From assembly GCA_018697195.1 (NCBI GenBank), contig CM031879.1, forward strand, positions 25,417,660 through 25,481,659: a stretch of 64,000 nt of DNA. Direction: 5' to 3'. Source of the DNA: Certhia americana (Eukaryota; Chordata; Aves; Passeriformes; Certhiidae). The first letter of the stretch is position 1. Every line of letters begins with the position of its first letter. Positions 39,150 through 51,298 of the stretch are shown here, piece after piece. The translations under genes and the position numbers were made by a program. Below the pieces are notes generated by a model. It made no database searches, was not told the DNA's origin, and saw only the letters and a program-made list of their open reading frames with translations.

Positions 39150-40242
39150 TATAGTGGTTTGACCATGGATGGACTCCAGGCACTCATCAGAGCAATTCTA
39201 TCACTCCCCTCTGCAACTTGAAAGGGGAGAGAAAATGTAACAAAGGATTATATTTGAGGAAAGGGCTAGGAGAGATTGCTCACCAAGTACTGTCCCATGC
39301 AAAACAGGCTGGAATTAGAGATATTACTTGAATTCACTACGAGTGGAATCAGAGCAGGATAATGAGAAGTAAAATAAGACCCTGAAAACACATTCCATAC
39401 CTCCCTCCTTCCCAGCTCCACCTCTTCACCCCAGCAGCACAGGGAGACAGGAAACAGGGGTTATAGACATCACAGGTTGTTTCTGCCTCTGCTCAGGGAG
39501 GGAAGTCCTTCCCCTGCTCCAGTGTGGGGTCCCATCCGTGAGAGACAGTTCTCCATGAACTTCTCCAACATGAGCCCAGCCCACAGGCAGCAGTCCTCCA
39601 GAAACTGCTGCAATGTGGGTCACTCTTCCATGGGGTGCAGTTCTTCAAGGATGAGTGGCTCCAGTGTGGGTTCCCCATGGGGTGACACATACTACTAGGA
39701 ACCTGCTGCAGCATGGACTCTTCTCTCCATGGGTCTTCAGGTCCCTGCTAGGAGCCAGGTCCAGCACAGGCCTCACATATATTCACAACCTCCTCTCAGG
39801 CATCCACCTACTGTGGCTCCTTCAGGGGCTGCAGGTCTTTGTGTGCCTGTGGATCTCTGTGGAATGCAGGGTGTAGACTGATTCACCATTATCTTCACCA
39901 CAGGGTTCAGGGGAATCTCAGCTCTGGTGCCTGGAGTGCCTCCTCCTCATCATTCTTTGTTGACTTTGGTGTCTGCAGAGTTGTTCCTGCCGTGTGTTCT
40001 CACCCCGCTCTTCTATGGCCACAATTACCTCTGCACAATAACATTTTTTCCTTCTTCATAAAAATGTTCTCACAGTGGTGTTACCATAACTTCTGATTGG
40101 CCCAGCTTTGGCCAGTGGCAAATTCATATTGGAGTGACCTGACATTGGCTCTACAGGACACAGAGGAAACTTCTGGCAGCTTCTCACAGAAGCCATCCCT
40201 GTAGGCCCTCTACTACCAAAACCTGGCCACACAACCCAAATA
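39150..40242 (-). mobile_element. Near-complete solo LTR, family 1 copy B
   Basis: This 1.1-kb copy is the longest of its family here. It opens with TAGTGGTTTGACCATGG, then TCTATCACTCCCCTC near 39196, GAGAGAAAATGTAACAAAGG near 39226, AGAGATTGCTCACC near 39271 and AGCAGGATAATGAGAAGTAA near 39352. A GC-rich core follows, then TTGACTTTGGTGTCTGCAGA near 39959, TTCTCACAGAAGCCATCCCT near 40180, and CTACCAAAACCTGGCCACAC at the right end. The core has an imperfect tandem module of 45-50 bp (CTCCAGTGTGGG-like), with copies starting near 39515, 39561, 39606, 39656 and 39704. The sense is judged minus by family resemblance. A TTGGTT hexamer lies at 39145-39150 and again at 40245-40250 and may be the target-site duplication. 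No viral coding region adjoins it. Frames of 65-85 codons on both strands come from the tandem modules. Confidence 0.8.
39514..39730 (-). repeat. Internal 45-50 bp modules of the family 1 LTR
   Basis: Five imperfect copies of a module with the core CTCCAGTGTGGGTCCC followed by a GGGGTGCAGTTCTTCA-like segment, at spacings of 46, 45, 50 and 48 bp. The same modules are present in copies A and C, so the array belongs to the LTR and is not a local expansion. Confidence 0.7.
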
Positions 40243-43200
40243 TATTGGTTTAGAATGGAAGTGTTCACAGTTAATTTAATTTGGAACTGTTAGGATTATG
40301 TCAAAGCCAAAGATCTTTAAAGAATATCAAGCTAGTTATGATCTGGAAGTGCACACTTAACTAATGCCTGTGGTACAACCAAAAAACCTCACCAGTTTCT
40401 GTTATTTTTTATAGCACTAAGTGGGATTGATCTGACCTTCATTTTCATTGTCTGCATATTATTTCTCCAGGGTTTTGGTGTAGTCTCTTGTCTAATAGTG
40501 AAGGGCAAACACAATTCTGATGTCTCTGCAGATAGGTGTATTGGCCTGTTTTTCCCCGTCCTTCTGTGTCACTTCCTTCCCTAATGCTGAGTAGTTTAAG
40601 CAGTATTGACAAGGCAGCAGCGCTGTAAAGTGCTATTCATGCCCAAGAGCCCAAAGAGCCATTTTCCACAGAATCTTTAAAAAGCAGCAAGAATTGAATG
40701 AAAAACCTGAAAATAAGAACTCTTGGCACATTAACAGTAGTCATTCATTGAAGCAAATTGAATTGCTCTATGCAAATTAGTTTCGAAGAGGGTAAGGGTG
40801 GCTAGGTACTACCTCTGTTATCACAATGGTCACACTGATGAGCTACACATACTGTTCCCCTAACCTGTCTGTAGGTTATGTAATCATAGCAATTAGAGAC
40901 ACTAAACTAAAATCCAATTTCCTCAAATAGAGTTTATGAACAAAATTTCAATGGATGTTAATGGCAGAAAGACTAAACATAAAGTTTATTCCATTCCTAT
41001 TATCATTTGGGACAAAATCAAGACACCCTTGCCAAAATTCTTAAATGCCCTGAGTTTTTAACTGATATTAAATAATAAAACTAATTAATAGGTATGCTTT
41101 TAAATTAAAAAAAATATTTAGAAGGGATATGTAGTACCATATCTGATATAGTTTCTGTCTAACAAAAAGTCTATTTCTGCTCTATGTAACAGATATATTA
41201 GATTGACTTGACAACATTTGGGATTGAAAATCTTGTCACACAGTAGTGTGAATTGCAAGATGGCACATCCTCTTGCAAAGGAAATTTTCCTGATTGAAAG
41301 CTATTTAAAAGTCATCTCTTGAACCACCAGGTCTAATGTTGCTACTAAATAATTTATTGAGTATTTCAGAATAATTTTCTCTGCAATGTTATAATAGGTA
41401 TAATTTATTCAGAAGCCTACTTCTAGGAACCATTATTAATCTGATGCTTATAAATGTTATCTTATTTTATGGAATGATAATGAAAAAGGTACTTTACAAA
41501 TTGCTACTGTAAAGTACCTTTTCCATATATTGATGAAGTAGCTTTGTTTCATAGAAAAATTTTCTAAAGTTCTCAATAAGTTTTCCTGTCAAAGACATTG
41601 AGAAAAAGATCAGCTCTACTGCCAGTTTTATGTAACATATTTTTGTACTACTTAGCTTACATTTTCAGAAGAAACAGAAACTCATCAGGTAGCTGTACTG
41701 ATGAAACTGGAGGGGAAAGGAGAAAAACCTGTCTATATCTCACAATAACTGGACAGAATATTTCTTTGTGCTTTACAGCGACACCTGATGAAGTGATTAT
41801 TATGTTTCTTTTCAGTTTCCATTGTTTTTGACATTTACCACAACCTCGTATGTTACTGTATAGTTGCATATATTCTTCAGTCGTTGTTAGACAATCCCTA
41901 GGGCTGACAGTATGACTGGAAACACAGGTTTATCACTGTCCTTCAGCAGTACAAAGGCAGCAAACCTGCCAAAACTGGACACAGACTAAGTCTTTCTCTG
42001 TTTGTCAATGCAGATGTAACTTTGTGTCACTGCAGAAACATGAAAGAACTCATGCCAGTGAATTTATCTTCTGGTTGCAAATTAAACTTAAGAAAAGGTG
42101 GAGCCTGCTAGCTTTACCCCTATGGTCTATATACTGAGGCCTTAGATTTTGCCATTGATTTTAATATCTGAGAGAAAGCTGATGCCAGGTTGTTGCAAGA
42201 GCAAGAAAACATTTCAGACCTGATAGAATTTTATCCCACTAACAATTTTATCCATGGAGCAAGATTTTAGTGCCTTTTATTCTCTGAAAATGGGTGTATG
42301 AATCGTATTACATTCAAACCAAGTAAAGTGATATGTTCAAGTTTTTTCCCAAAGATCTCTCCCAAAGTTTCTTATGTTGGAGAGTCCACCAGTCTCTTCT
42401 TCAGCTCAGAACTCAGCAAAACTTGACATTTTGCTTTACGATTTGGTCTTACAATTTCAGATCCCAGAGTGATTTACAAGTGTGGATTTACTGCTTACAT
42501 ATTCTTGCAGTAGGTATCATTTATGACTATATACTGAGTAGCATCTCTTATAATGCTACAAGTATGATACTCGATTAAATTCAAACTAATCTTCACTTTC
42601 CAATGTTCTTTCTATGCAAGATGAAGGCCATCTTTATCCCTTTATCTGGATATATTTCAAAATATATTTCCAAAAAAAAAGAAGTAATGTCCTTCATTTC
42701 TTGTCTTTATATCTCTAATGTAATTTAGACATAGACAGTCTTTGGTGGTGAAAACTATGAACTAAAGAATTTTGTGCAACATGTCCAGCAGTGCATGAAA
42801 CAGCACCTGTCTAGTAAGAGTTTCTGCAGAAGGGACTCTTGTGCTGATCTTTGTGGCTCTTCTGATGAGAAAACCTCTCCTGTTTATTAAACAGTAGGGA
42901 CTTTCATCCTTTGATTCATTTGGAACAGGATCTAACCCAATCTATCACTTGCAAAAATAGCCATAGCAAAATGAAAGGCCCAGCTTGCCTGTCCATATTT
43001 AACATTTTCCCTCGCATATGTTCTCTGCCAGGTCCTCCAGATGAACATTTTGGGTTGCCTTTGTTGCTACTGTTGAAAAATATGCAGTCAATGCACTCAA
43101 TCTGCCATATCAAGTATCATGCAAAAATGAAAATAGTTGAATTATTTATGGCCAGGAAGAGCCCTTGGGATGTTTTCCTTGTCAAAACCTGTATTATTTG

Positions 43201-46200
43201 CTGATATTGGTTTATAGTATTTTATTTATGGCAAATTTGCTTTTTTCTTTTTCAATATATTATTCTTTATATTAAATTTATGTTTACACATCTTGACATA
43301 GGCCCTCTAAAATTCTTCAATTTTTCAAAACTTTACTATTTGGTTGGGAAATTCTGAGTTGCTTGATGAATTGCGTTACATACAGAAACTTAAAAATGAT
43401 GTTACTTAGACTATTCCTGCCAATCTTGGACAAGGAAGAATTTGGGTTTCCTGACATTTCCATGCTTATCATTTCATATTGATTTTTTTGTTAATATTTT
43501 TTTGCATATGCAATGGAAATATTCTTCCTTTTAATGCTTCCACATTATATTCAAGATATAACACCTTTTTTTTTTTTTTTCCCTAATAAATCCTTAAAAC
43601 CAAGCAATGTATTTTATGGATATAAACTTACAAGAGAGGAAAGGGCAGCTTTCAATCTACACCTGTACAGTTAGGATGGCAGATGTTCTATACCACTCAG
43701 TGGTGAAAATGCTGCTTTTTACATACAGCCACATTATTTCCAAGTTAGGGCCTGAATCCTGTTAGGTAGTGGAAGTCCACTAGCCTATTAAAAATGTAAT
43801 ACATTCAGTCTACAATAGAAATTGCTCCTCATTTCAGAAATTTATTTATTCTGTTGTTTTCTATTTAAATTTATTTTTTATTAATTAACTCCCATGTTCT
43901 CCCTACACCTTATCCAAAAATTAATCCATATAAGAAGTTCTTATTTAGTTTATGTGTGGAAAAAATAGTGTTTTGTTTTCCTGTCCTTGTGAACTTACAA
44001 CTGCAAACTACTCACATTATACAATGGCTTTACTTGCTCTGTTTGTTTTAAAGATCTGTGCCTTCTTCTGTTTGTGCTACCATATCTGCATTTGAAATCA
44101 CTGCCATCTGCCTTTGGACTTTTGCTTAATCTCATTGATTTCTCTACTGCTTTCTGACACTTAGATTTTATGAGTATTAATAAAGATTTTACTCTTTCTA
44201 CCTATTCCTGAAATATGTTCTGATTTTTTCATTACACATGTTCTGTACAATAGTTGACTGCAATCATCTTTCTTGAACTCATTACATATTCTCTGTAAAT
44301 GTGCCTTTTAAATTTTAATATCTTCAACTCCTGTCTTTCCCAGATAAAGTCTGATGATGAACTATGCAACTGTAGGAGTGTTACGTAGGATAACTCAGAA
44401 CGAATTTTCAATACTACTTCCTCATGTAGATCACCAGGCATTCTCATTTCATTAGAACATCAACGTGTTTTCTTTTCTCCAATAATTTTATTGCTGCATG
44501 GGATGAAAAGGAGTGACTATATTCCCAAACAGACATTCAGTCACATTCAGCAACTAAAAAAAATACTCCTTTCAAATGTCAAGGCATTATTTGACAACAA
44601 TATAATATATTACATCCTACAAATGATACCAAAGCATGTATTGACTGTATTGTTTTTGTGGAGAGTATTTTATAGAGACAGAAGTGTACACAATTTACCT
44701 TTAAATCAGACTCTCTGGGAGTAATACTTGAAAATTAGAAGCAAATTTCTTTATTGAAATTTCTAATTTCTAACATAACTTTGATAAACAAAAACCTGTT
44801 TATAGCTTAATGAAAGATTTGGGCTCAAAAAAGTCTTTGAGACAGCAGAGTAACTCTACATGTGCCTTGAGTAGGAGTTAAGTAATGGTCCTTTTATATT
44901 TTCTCTACATACTTAATACATTCCTGAGATGCATCTCCATCTCAGGAGCCCACAAAACACAAACGTGCCTGTGAGTGCATTTTGTTTGTATCAGTAATAC
45001 ATTTTGTTTCACCCTTTTGAAATGATGCCTTTCTTTTTGTTCAAACGTTTTTGTTTAATTCACATTGCCAGATATAACTGCTAGGCTTCCAAATCTTTTT
45101 AACAGCCCACAGCAGGGAGTTTTCGGTACTTCTAGAAGCTTGACTGATACTGAAATTAGTGACTCAATCAATCCAAAAGATGATAACTTAAATCCCTGAT
45201 ATGAGTTTGAACTCTGTTCTTGTTCCATGTCAGTGGCATTGCATTGCTTCATGTATCTTCCCATCTTCCCCAAGTTCCATGACTGAATATAAAGCAGACT
45301 GAAGGGGATCCATATCAAAATACAGTTCAAAAATAATTCAAAATATTTAGGGACTCTCTTGTTTTTTCCCCAAGTAACTCCTGGCTTAGCTTAAAACTAT
45401 GTTGCTAGCATAATTTTTTTCTTGGCAGTATTTGCTTTCATGTACAAAAGTCCATAACGTGCATATTCATGGCAACTTCAAGAAATTTATCCCTCCCATA
45501 TAAAACTTACTTTGTGCTCAAAACTTTCTGATTTAGCCTAAGTCTCAGTTGTATCTTTATATACTTTTATTGATGATTGTGGTTTTGCAGCAAGTATCAC
45601 TAACACCATAAGCTCAACAAACCCTGTATTATCATAGAGCAAATGATGAAATAGAGCAAGAAGAAATAAAATATAGAAATAAAAATGCAGATGATAAAAT
45701 CTTTCAGTAACTGTGGCCAATATAAGCTTATTGGTTATTACATGACTCTAGATATCAAATAATATATTACTCAATATAAAGCAAACCCTAACTCTTATCT
45801 CAGTTGTAGCGATAGTGGGAAATCGTATGACTGATTGAAAACATTGGTTAGTTAATATAAAAGATGTATCATTATAGATTTTAAATCTTATTTGATTCTG
45901 TGTATTATTGATGGAGACAAATGATGGTAGATAAAGAGTTTTACTTTAGCTGTATATCTTTCCACATCACCAAAACAAAGTCATTATGATGCGGCTAGAA
46001 CCTCCAGATGCTCCTGCTATATGTTTGGCAATGGTTACTTAGGTATCAGCTCACAATATCAATGCCTTGACCTTATTTTCCATACAAAGAACTAGGAACA
46101 GCTCTGCGTTTGGCAACATAGAACTGTTCTAATCCCCAGTGGGTTACAGTGGAGCCCTAGCATGACAGTTGCTGGGCTAAAATGCTCATTCCATTTACTG

Positions 46201-47337
46201 AGGATGGATTTAAACTGTTGCCATCATCTAATTACAGACACAGAAAAAAACCCCAAAAAAACAACTTTAGGTCTCTTAGTGATCAATGCAAGATATATGT
46301 CTTTGAAGCACCATGCCTTGCCAGGGGGATATTCTGAGCAACTGATTAATGTAGGTGGTATGAGTAATCTTCTGAGATATAGTTCCCACGGACAGAATTA
46401 ATTTGTTCACAGATAAGAATTTTGTGCTATTTTTAGTACACTATGAAATTTTATCTGTTTGTTATTTGTCATAGTGGGACAGGTCTCCTGTAAACTCTAT
46501 GGTTTATAAGGATGTAATGGGTTTAGATGTCTCTGTCAGAGTGACTTCTAAACTAAACACAGAGGGAGATGAAGAAATAAAGGATCTACACACAAACTAG
46601 GAGAAAAAATTAATTTCACTAAGCAGATACATTTTTGGGATCCTATGTTAACTGAAAGAACTGCTGTGGATTATTAGATACACTAATGGATTCATGGGTA
46701 ACACATGGTGCTTCTAGAGGCATAACTGTAAGCCAAGTACAATCTCCAAAGGAAATCAACTTAGCTGTGTGTTTAGAGAACTAAATCCTACCTCAGCTGT
46801 CTCCCTTTCAGTGTTAGTGAGCAGTGTTCTGAAATTGTTGTTGCTTAGGCAAAGGAGTTTAGTATTATCTGAGATGTTTGTTAATCTGTGTGAGTTCTAT
46901 CTTTTTCATTTTTACAGCCTTTCATGAGAAAATTTCAAGTTACTGTACAAAAGTTTGTGGCATCAGATATGCATTTGTCATTGTTTTCTCAGGGGAAAAG
47001 TTCAGACTTATGACTTTTCCTTTATTGTAAAATATTGAAGTTAAGAAGATTATTAAGTGACTGGAACGTCTTTTGTACAATGAGATCCTGAGAGAGCTGG
47101 AATTTTTTAACCTGGGTACAGAAAGTTCAGGGAGGGGAAGCAGTTCTTTTCCAAGTTTATTTATATACATACATCATGAGAGGATGTGAAGAAGACGGAG
47201 CCAGACTTACCCCAGTAATCCTCACCAGCAGGACAAGAGGTAACAGCACAAACTGAAAAACATTAAATTCTGTCTGAAAACACAAAACACTTTGTTTTTG
47301 CTTTGGAAGTCATCCAACACTGTAAAAGATTTCCTGA
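40243..47337. other. No recognised gene or interspersed repeat
   Basis: AT-rich DNA. The one striking structure is a perfect hairpin at 41484-41522, listed separately. T17 occurs at 43566-43582. Open frames of up to 97 codons (42911-43204) have no recognisable content and lack flanking splice signals. Confidence 0.5.
41484..41522. repeat. Perfect 15-bp inverted repeat with 9-nt loop
   Basis: AAAAGGTACTTTACA at 41484-41498 is the exact reverse complement of TGTAAAGTACCTTTT at 41508-41522, separated by nine bases. One mismatch follows and then a further G-C pair. It could fold as an RNA or DNA hairpin. No transposon ends or target duplication are evident. Confidence 0.9.
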
Positions 47338-47490
47338 TAGGCTCCATCTATGGAGATATTTGAAATCCAGATGGATGTGGTCCTTGGCACCCAGTTTTAT
47401 CTGACCCTACCTGAAGAGGGAGTGGGACTAAATGTTCTCAACTGGTCCCTTCCAACCTCAAATCTTCTGTCAATCTGTGACACCTGCCAT
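47338..47490 (+). mobile_element. CR1 LINE 3' tail
   Basis: Plus-strand CR1 3' end. It contains CTCCATCTATGGAGATATTTG, AAATCCAGATGGATGTGGTC, GACCCTACCTGAAGAGGGAG near 47402 and GGTCCCTTCCAACCTCAAAT near 47444, and ends near GTCAATCTGTGAC where the CR1 terminal octamer (ATTCTGTG type) is expected. It is strongly 5'-truncated. Confidence 0.82.
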
Positions 47491-49540
47491 GCTGTGTCAT
47501 CACAGTGGCATCTGTAGGTTGTCAGCAGTGAATTAAATGACTGTAATGTCTATGTTTGGGCCACAGAATACAGTGGCTACTGAAGATCTATACCTAGAAA
47601 ACAGTTCCTGTAAGCCAGGGAGGTTGGGTTCAAATGACTAAATGCTTCTGTCGTGGAGATTTCTAGGTCTTTGGCTTCTGTCATAAAAGCTCAGGGCATC
47701 CTGCCTGCTCAACAGCTGCTGTGCCAGAGGGATGTAGGTATCCTGTAGAGCTTCTCTCATGACTGGCAGAGTCACGTGGGTGCATCAGTTCTGTTAAGGC
47801 ACCTCAGACAGCACTACAAGCATTTTCTACACCTGCAGACAGCTTAGCACGACCTGAGTCTACGTCTTGGCTCTACCAAATGTGTTGCCTAGACCACCAC
47901 TGATTATGATGGGTTCTTAAACCTCTCTCATCTATCCTGTCTCTCTCGGACATCTAACAGGGATATTTAAATTTAGACTTCCTATTATGAACGCACCCTC
48001 TTTCTGCTTTCTACATTGGTATGCTAATGTTGTTGAGCTATCTAATTTCCTAGAAGACTGTAAAAGAAAGTGTAATTAAAGCCATAGTTTATGGAAATCA
48101 GCAACTGGAAAGAGCAGAAACTGCAGAGTTCATCTCGGAAACAAGGTATATGATGAGTATTTAATAGTACACTTGAATTTATTTGCTCAGGGAAAATATT
48201 TCTTTTTGTGAGAAGTACAGGTGATTATTGATAGGTGTAGATAACTGGGAACCCTCCAATACTAACACTTTTTTATTGAAATGGACAGCCATAATGAATA
48301 ATAATAAAATAATTAATAATAATAGTAGTAACAATGACAACAATCATCATCATCATCATTAACATCTGTAAAAGAAATACCATATGACAACACAAGCTGA
48401 TGGAAAATAAAAGAAGTAGTTCTTGAATGTATCCTCAGAGTTTTAAATAACTGATATTTAGAATTTTTAAATGTATGCTGTATAAAATATAACTTAGGAA
48501 AACTGTTGCCTGTGACATTACTGAAGTTATCAGATCACACTGCTGCAGATATTCAAAAAATATTATGATAAATTAACAAAGAAGGCCATTGGCCATTTGA
48601 TAAAATTTTCTACCATTTGGAAGTTGACTGGATAACAGAAAAGGTGTTCTTTATTTCAAAACAAATGAAGCAATTAGTTTAAATACAAAGTAATTAATAA
48701 GGATATGTCAGCATCTATTTCAGTTTGTATCTGAAATACAATGGATATTGAAATAAAAAATCTTTTGCAGTGTTGGATGACTTCCAAGCAAGAAATTTCC
48801 AGTACATGGAAATTTCCACATGAAATGCTTAGTACTAAAATTTCCATATAAAAAGGTAGTTTGAATAAAGAGATCTATTATTATATACTCTTTGCAGTAG
48901 TAGTAGTTAATTTATAATTTAATAGTAGTTTTTCATTATAACCAAAAGCACCACTATGGCCTCCTCACCTTTGCACTTTTAGTCTTCATCTTTGACAGCA
49001 AATTGGTTAAACTGAAGAAAATTGGTTTACCATAATCAAAAAGACTCTTCTTTAGCCCAAACAGTTTTCTTCCAGTTATTCTTATCCATCAAAGAGCCTC
49101 TGTTTCCACTTCAAACTTACACCTTTAGGGTTACAGATGCTCTGAATAATTAACAAAAGCCAAGTTATAAATGTCCATAAATTCATCTCAGCCATCATTA
49201 TTCACTAGATATCTGGTTGACTGTACTTTCAAGACACAGCTACACATTTTTCTTACACTAGACAATGAAAATTGTACAACATTGGGCTGTTCAAGATAAC
49301 ATAAAGTTTTAGCAAGGGTGGCTATTAACAAAAAGATTATTCTCTGAATGGAGATACAGTGCAAGCATTAGAATTCTAAACCTGTTGGGTGAATAATAGT
49401 TCAAGCTTTCACAAATAGCTTTATATTATTGATTAAAAACTTAAGAAAAAGATAAAAATATGCTGCTGCACATACAAACATACCGAAAAAGTAAAATATT
49501 TTTAATAAAAGAATGTTTACTGTGAATTATTTTCAAGATG
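47491..49540. other. No recognised gene
   Basis: Slightly GC-richer near 47500-47900, then AT-rich. It contains a degenerate AAT/ATC simple repeat, listed separately. Confidence 0.5.
48292..48361 (+). repeat. Degenerate AAT repeat merging into (ATC)6
   Basis: Interrupted AAT units from about 48292 give way to AGTAGTAACAATGACAACA and then ATCATCATCATCATCATT near 48344-48361. This is an eroded compound microsatellite. Confidence 0.8.
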
Positions 49541-49613
49541 TAACAAGTATGTAACTAAAAGTTAATAACAAGTATTTAACTAAAAGTTAATAACAAGTAT
49601 TTAACTAAAATTT
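49541..49613 (+). repeat. 25-bp minisatellite, about 2.9 copies
   Basis: The unit starts TAACAAGTAT at 49541, 49566 and 49591 and continues TTAACTAAAAGTTAA. The first copy has G for T at one position and the third diverges at its end. The period is exactly 25 bp. Confidence 0.92.
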
Positions 49614-50119
49614 GCCAAATATGGTCAATGTCACATCTGTTTCAATACTGCAAGATGTTGAAACTCATTATTCTTTCTTGGAAAATTTCTAATTTGTTTT
49701 ACGGAATTATTGCATATTTAGTAGAAATAATGGCTATATTTTTCAATTAGAAGCTTTAAATAAATAGTTCACATACAATTTACTTGAAATTTTTTTGGAT
49801 GACATATTTGCCAATATCATAGTAGCAGCCTACACATAGAAAAGTCAATTACCTTAATTGAAGTGATTTGAAACTGAAGGAAATAAGTGTTTTCTTTTTT
49901 ATCAAATTTTGCCTATCACACAGAGAAAACCAAAAAAGTGATTTTTAAGATTTAAAGAGAAGACTTTGCTGAGACTTTGTGGATTTGTGATTTTTCAAGC
50001 AACAGAACAAGCCTGATGAAATGGACAGATTTCAGTGATGAAGTAGGGAACTGTGAAATGTAAATGCTGTTTACCTTTCTTTTAGCAAGACATCCAGACT
50101 ATTCTCATAGTATGCTTAG
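49614..50119. other. No recognised feature
   Basis: AT-rich spacer between the minisatellite and the CR1/LTR mosaic. Confidence 0.55.
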
Positions 50120-50542
50120 GACCATGCAGATTGAATATTGACTGGATAACTAGGTGGAAAATTGGTTGGACTTCTGGGATTGAATAGTGAGTGAGATAGG
50201 GGATCCAAAACCTTGCCTGATACCTGGTCATGAGTGGCGTCTTTCAGGGACTGATACTGTGTTTGATGATATGTAACATGTTTTTGAGTGGCCTGGGCTA
50301 TGGGATGGGATGTTAACAATTTGTAGGTTGTATCACTGAAGAGCAGGTCTTCTGTATAAACTGGATTAACAATCTGGCAGGTATCTCAGAAAGTTCACCA
50401 AAGTCCTGCACCCAGTTTTCAGTTGGGAATTGATGGAACAGAAAGCAACTGCAGGAAATCCTTGTGGATAGACAGCAAACAACCCTCATCAGCAGGCTGA
50501 CCCTGAGGTTAAGGAGGCCAGCTGCATACTGGGCTGCATGGA
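50120..50542 (+). mobile_element. CR1 LINE fragment, left part of a CR1/LTR mosaic
   Basis: Plus-strand CR1. It shows TAGGTGGAAAATTGGTTGGA near 50151, GGTCATGAGTGGCGTCTTTC near 50226, AAAGTCCTGCACCCAG near 50400 and AGGAGGCCAGCTGCATACTG near 50513, ending with GGGCTGCATGGACAAGAGAG. These follow the order of the CR1 ORF2 reverse-transcriptase and C-terminal region. It stops abruptly at about 50542, where LTR sequence begins, well before the CR1 3' end. A CR1-like tail resumes at about 51198, so the LTR appears to sit inside this CR1. Confidence 0.72.
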
Positions 50543-51197
50543 CAAGAGAGTAGGCACAGGACCTTTGGCCACATGGAGGGGGGAGCTCATGGCAGAGCAG
50601 GTTTTGTGGAAGGATTTGTGACCCTGCAGGAGACCCACACTGAGGCAGTCTGTTCCTGAACAACTGCACCCCATGGAAGGAACCCACAGTCAAGTAGTTT
50701 GTGAAGAACTGCAGCCCATGGGAAGGACTCAAATTGGAGAAGCTTGTAGAAGACTCTCTCCTGTGGGACTGACCCCACAGTGGAGCAGAGGAATTGTGTG
50801 AGGAGTCCTCCTCCTGAGGAGGAAGGAACAGCAGAGACAATGTGTGATAACCTGACTGAAGACCCCATTCCTGTACCCCTGTGCCTCTGGGAGGGAGAGA
50901 ATTCAGAATTAAAGTTGAGTCAGAAAGAAGGAAGAGGTGATGGAAATATGCTTTTTGAGATTTGCCTTTATTTATCATTAGCCTTCCCTGATTTGATGGG
51001 CATTAAATTAAACTAATTTCCCCAAGCAGAGTCTGTTTTGCCTCTGATGGTAATAAGTGTGATCTCTCCCTGTCCTTATCCCAACCCATGAGACTTTAAT
51101 TCTATTTTCTCTCCCCTGTCCAGCCAACGGGGGTGGGGGGGGAATGATAGAACAGTTTGGATGGGCACTTGCATTCAGCCGTGGTCAATACACAACA
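50543..51197 (+). mobile_element. ERV LTR, family 1 copy C, truncated at its U3 end
   Basis: Related in reverse to copies A and B. Landmarks are GGACCTTTGGCCACATGGAG at 50560, GATTTGTGACCCTGCAGGAG near 50613, AACTGCAGCCCATGGGAAGG near 50707, GAGGAGTCCTCCTCCTGAGG near 50799, TCCCCAAGCAGAGTCTGTTT near 51019, GATCTCTCCCTGTCC near 51061 and TTTTCTCTCCCCTGTCCAGC near 51106, ending at ACACAACA near 51197. The part corresponding to the U3 start (present in copy B at 39740-40242) is missing. The GGCATTAAATTAAA near 50999 sits where a polyadenylation signal would be expected but is not an exact AATAAA. The 221-codon minus-strand frame at 50313-50978, the longest in the window, spans the CR1/LTR junction and is fortuitous. 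Confidence 0.78.
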
Positions 51198-51298
51198 AAA
51201 GTCATTAAGCATCCTTCTCTGTCTGGAACTGCTCTGAAGAGGACTGGACAGTCCTCAAAAGTCCCTTCTAACTTTCATGAGTCTATGATTCTATGAAA
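51198..51298 (+). mobile_element. CR1-like 3' tail to the right of the LTR
   Basis: Contains GAAGAGGACTGGACAGTCCT, then AAAGTCCCTTCTAACTTTCA, and ends with TCTATGATTCTATGA. That is the CR1 3' terminus with its 8-bp ATTCTATG-type tail. It is probably the 3' end of the CR1 at 50120-50542, split by the LTR insertion and a later deletion, though a separate CR1 cannot be excluded. Confidence 0.7.

Noticed and set aside
47620..47650. tRNA B-box-like GGTTCAAATG
   Set aside because: No A box at the right distance and no cloverleaf stems. No other tRNA signal was seen in the window.
50313..50978. 221-codon minus-strand open frame, the longest in the window
   Set aside because: It crosses the junction between CR1 and family 1 LTR sequence, and parts of it recur in copies A and B in other frames. 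It is a by-product of GC-rich repeat modules.
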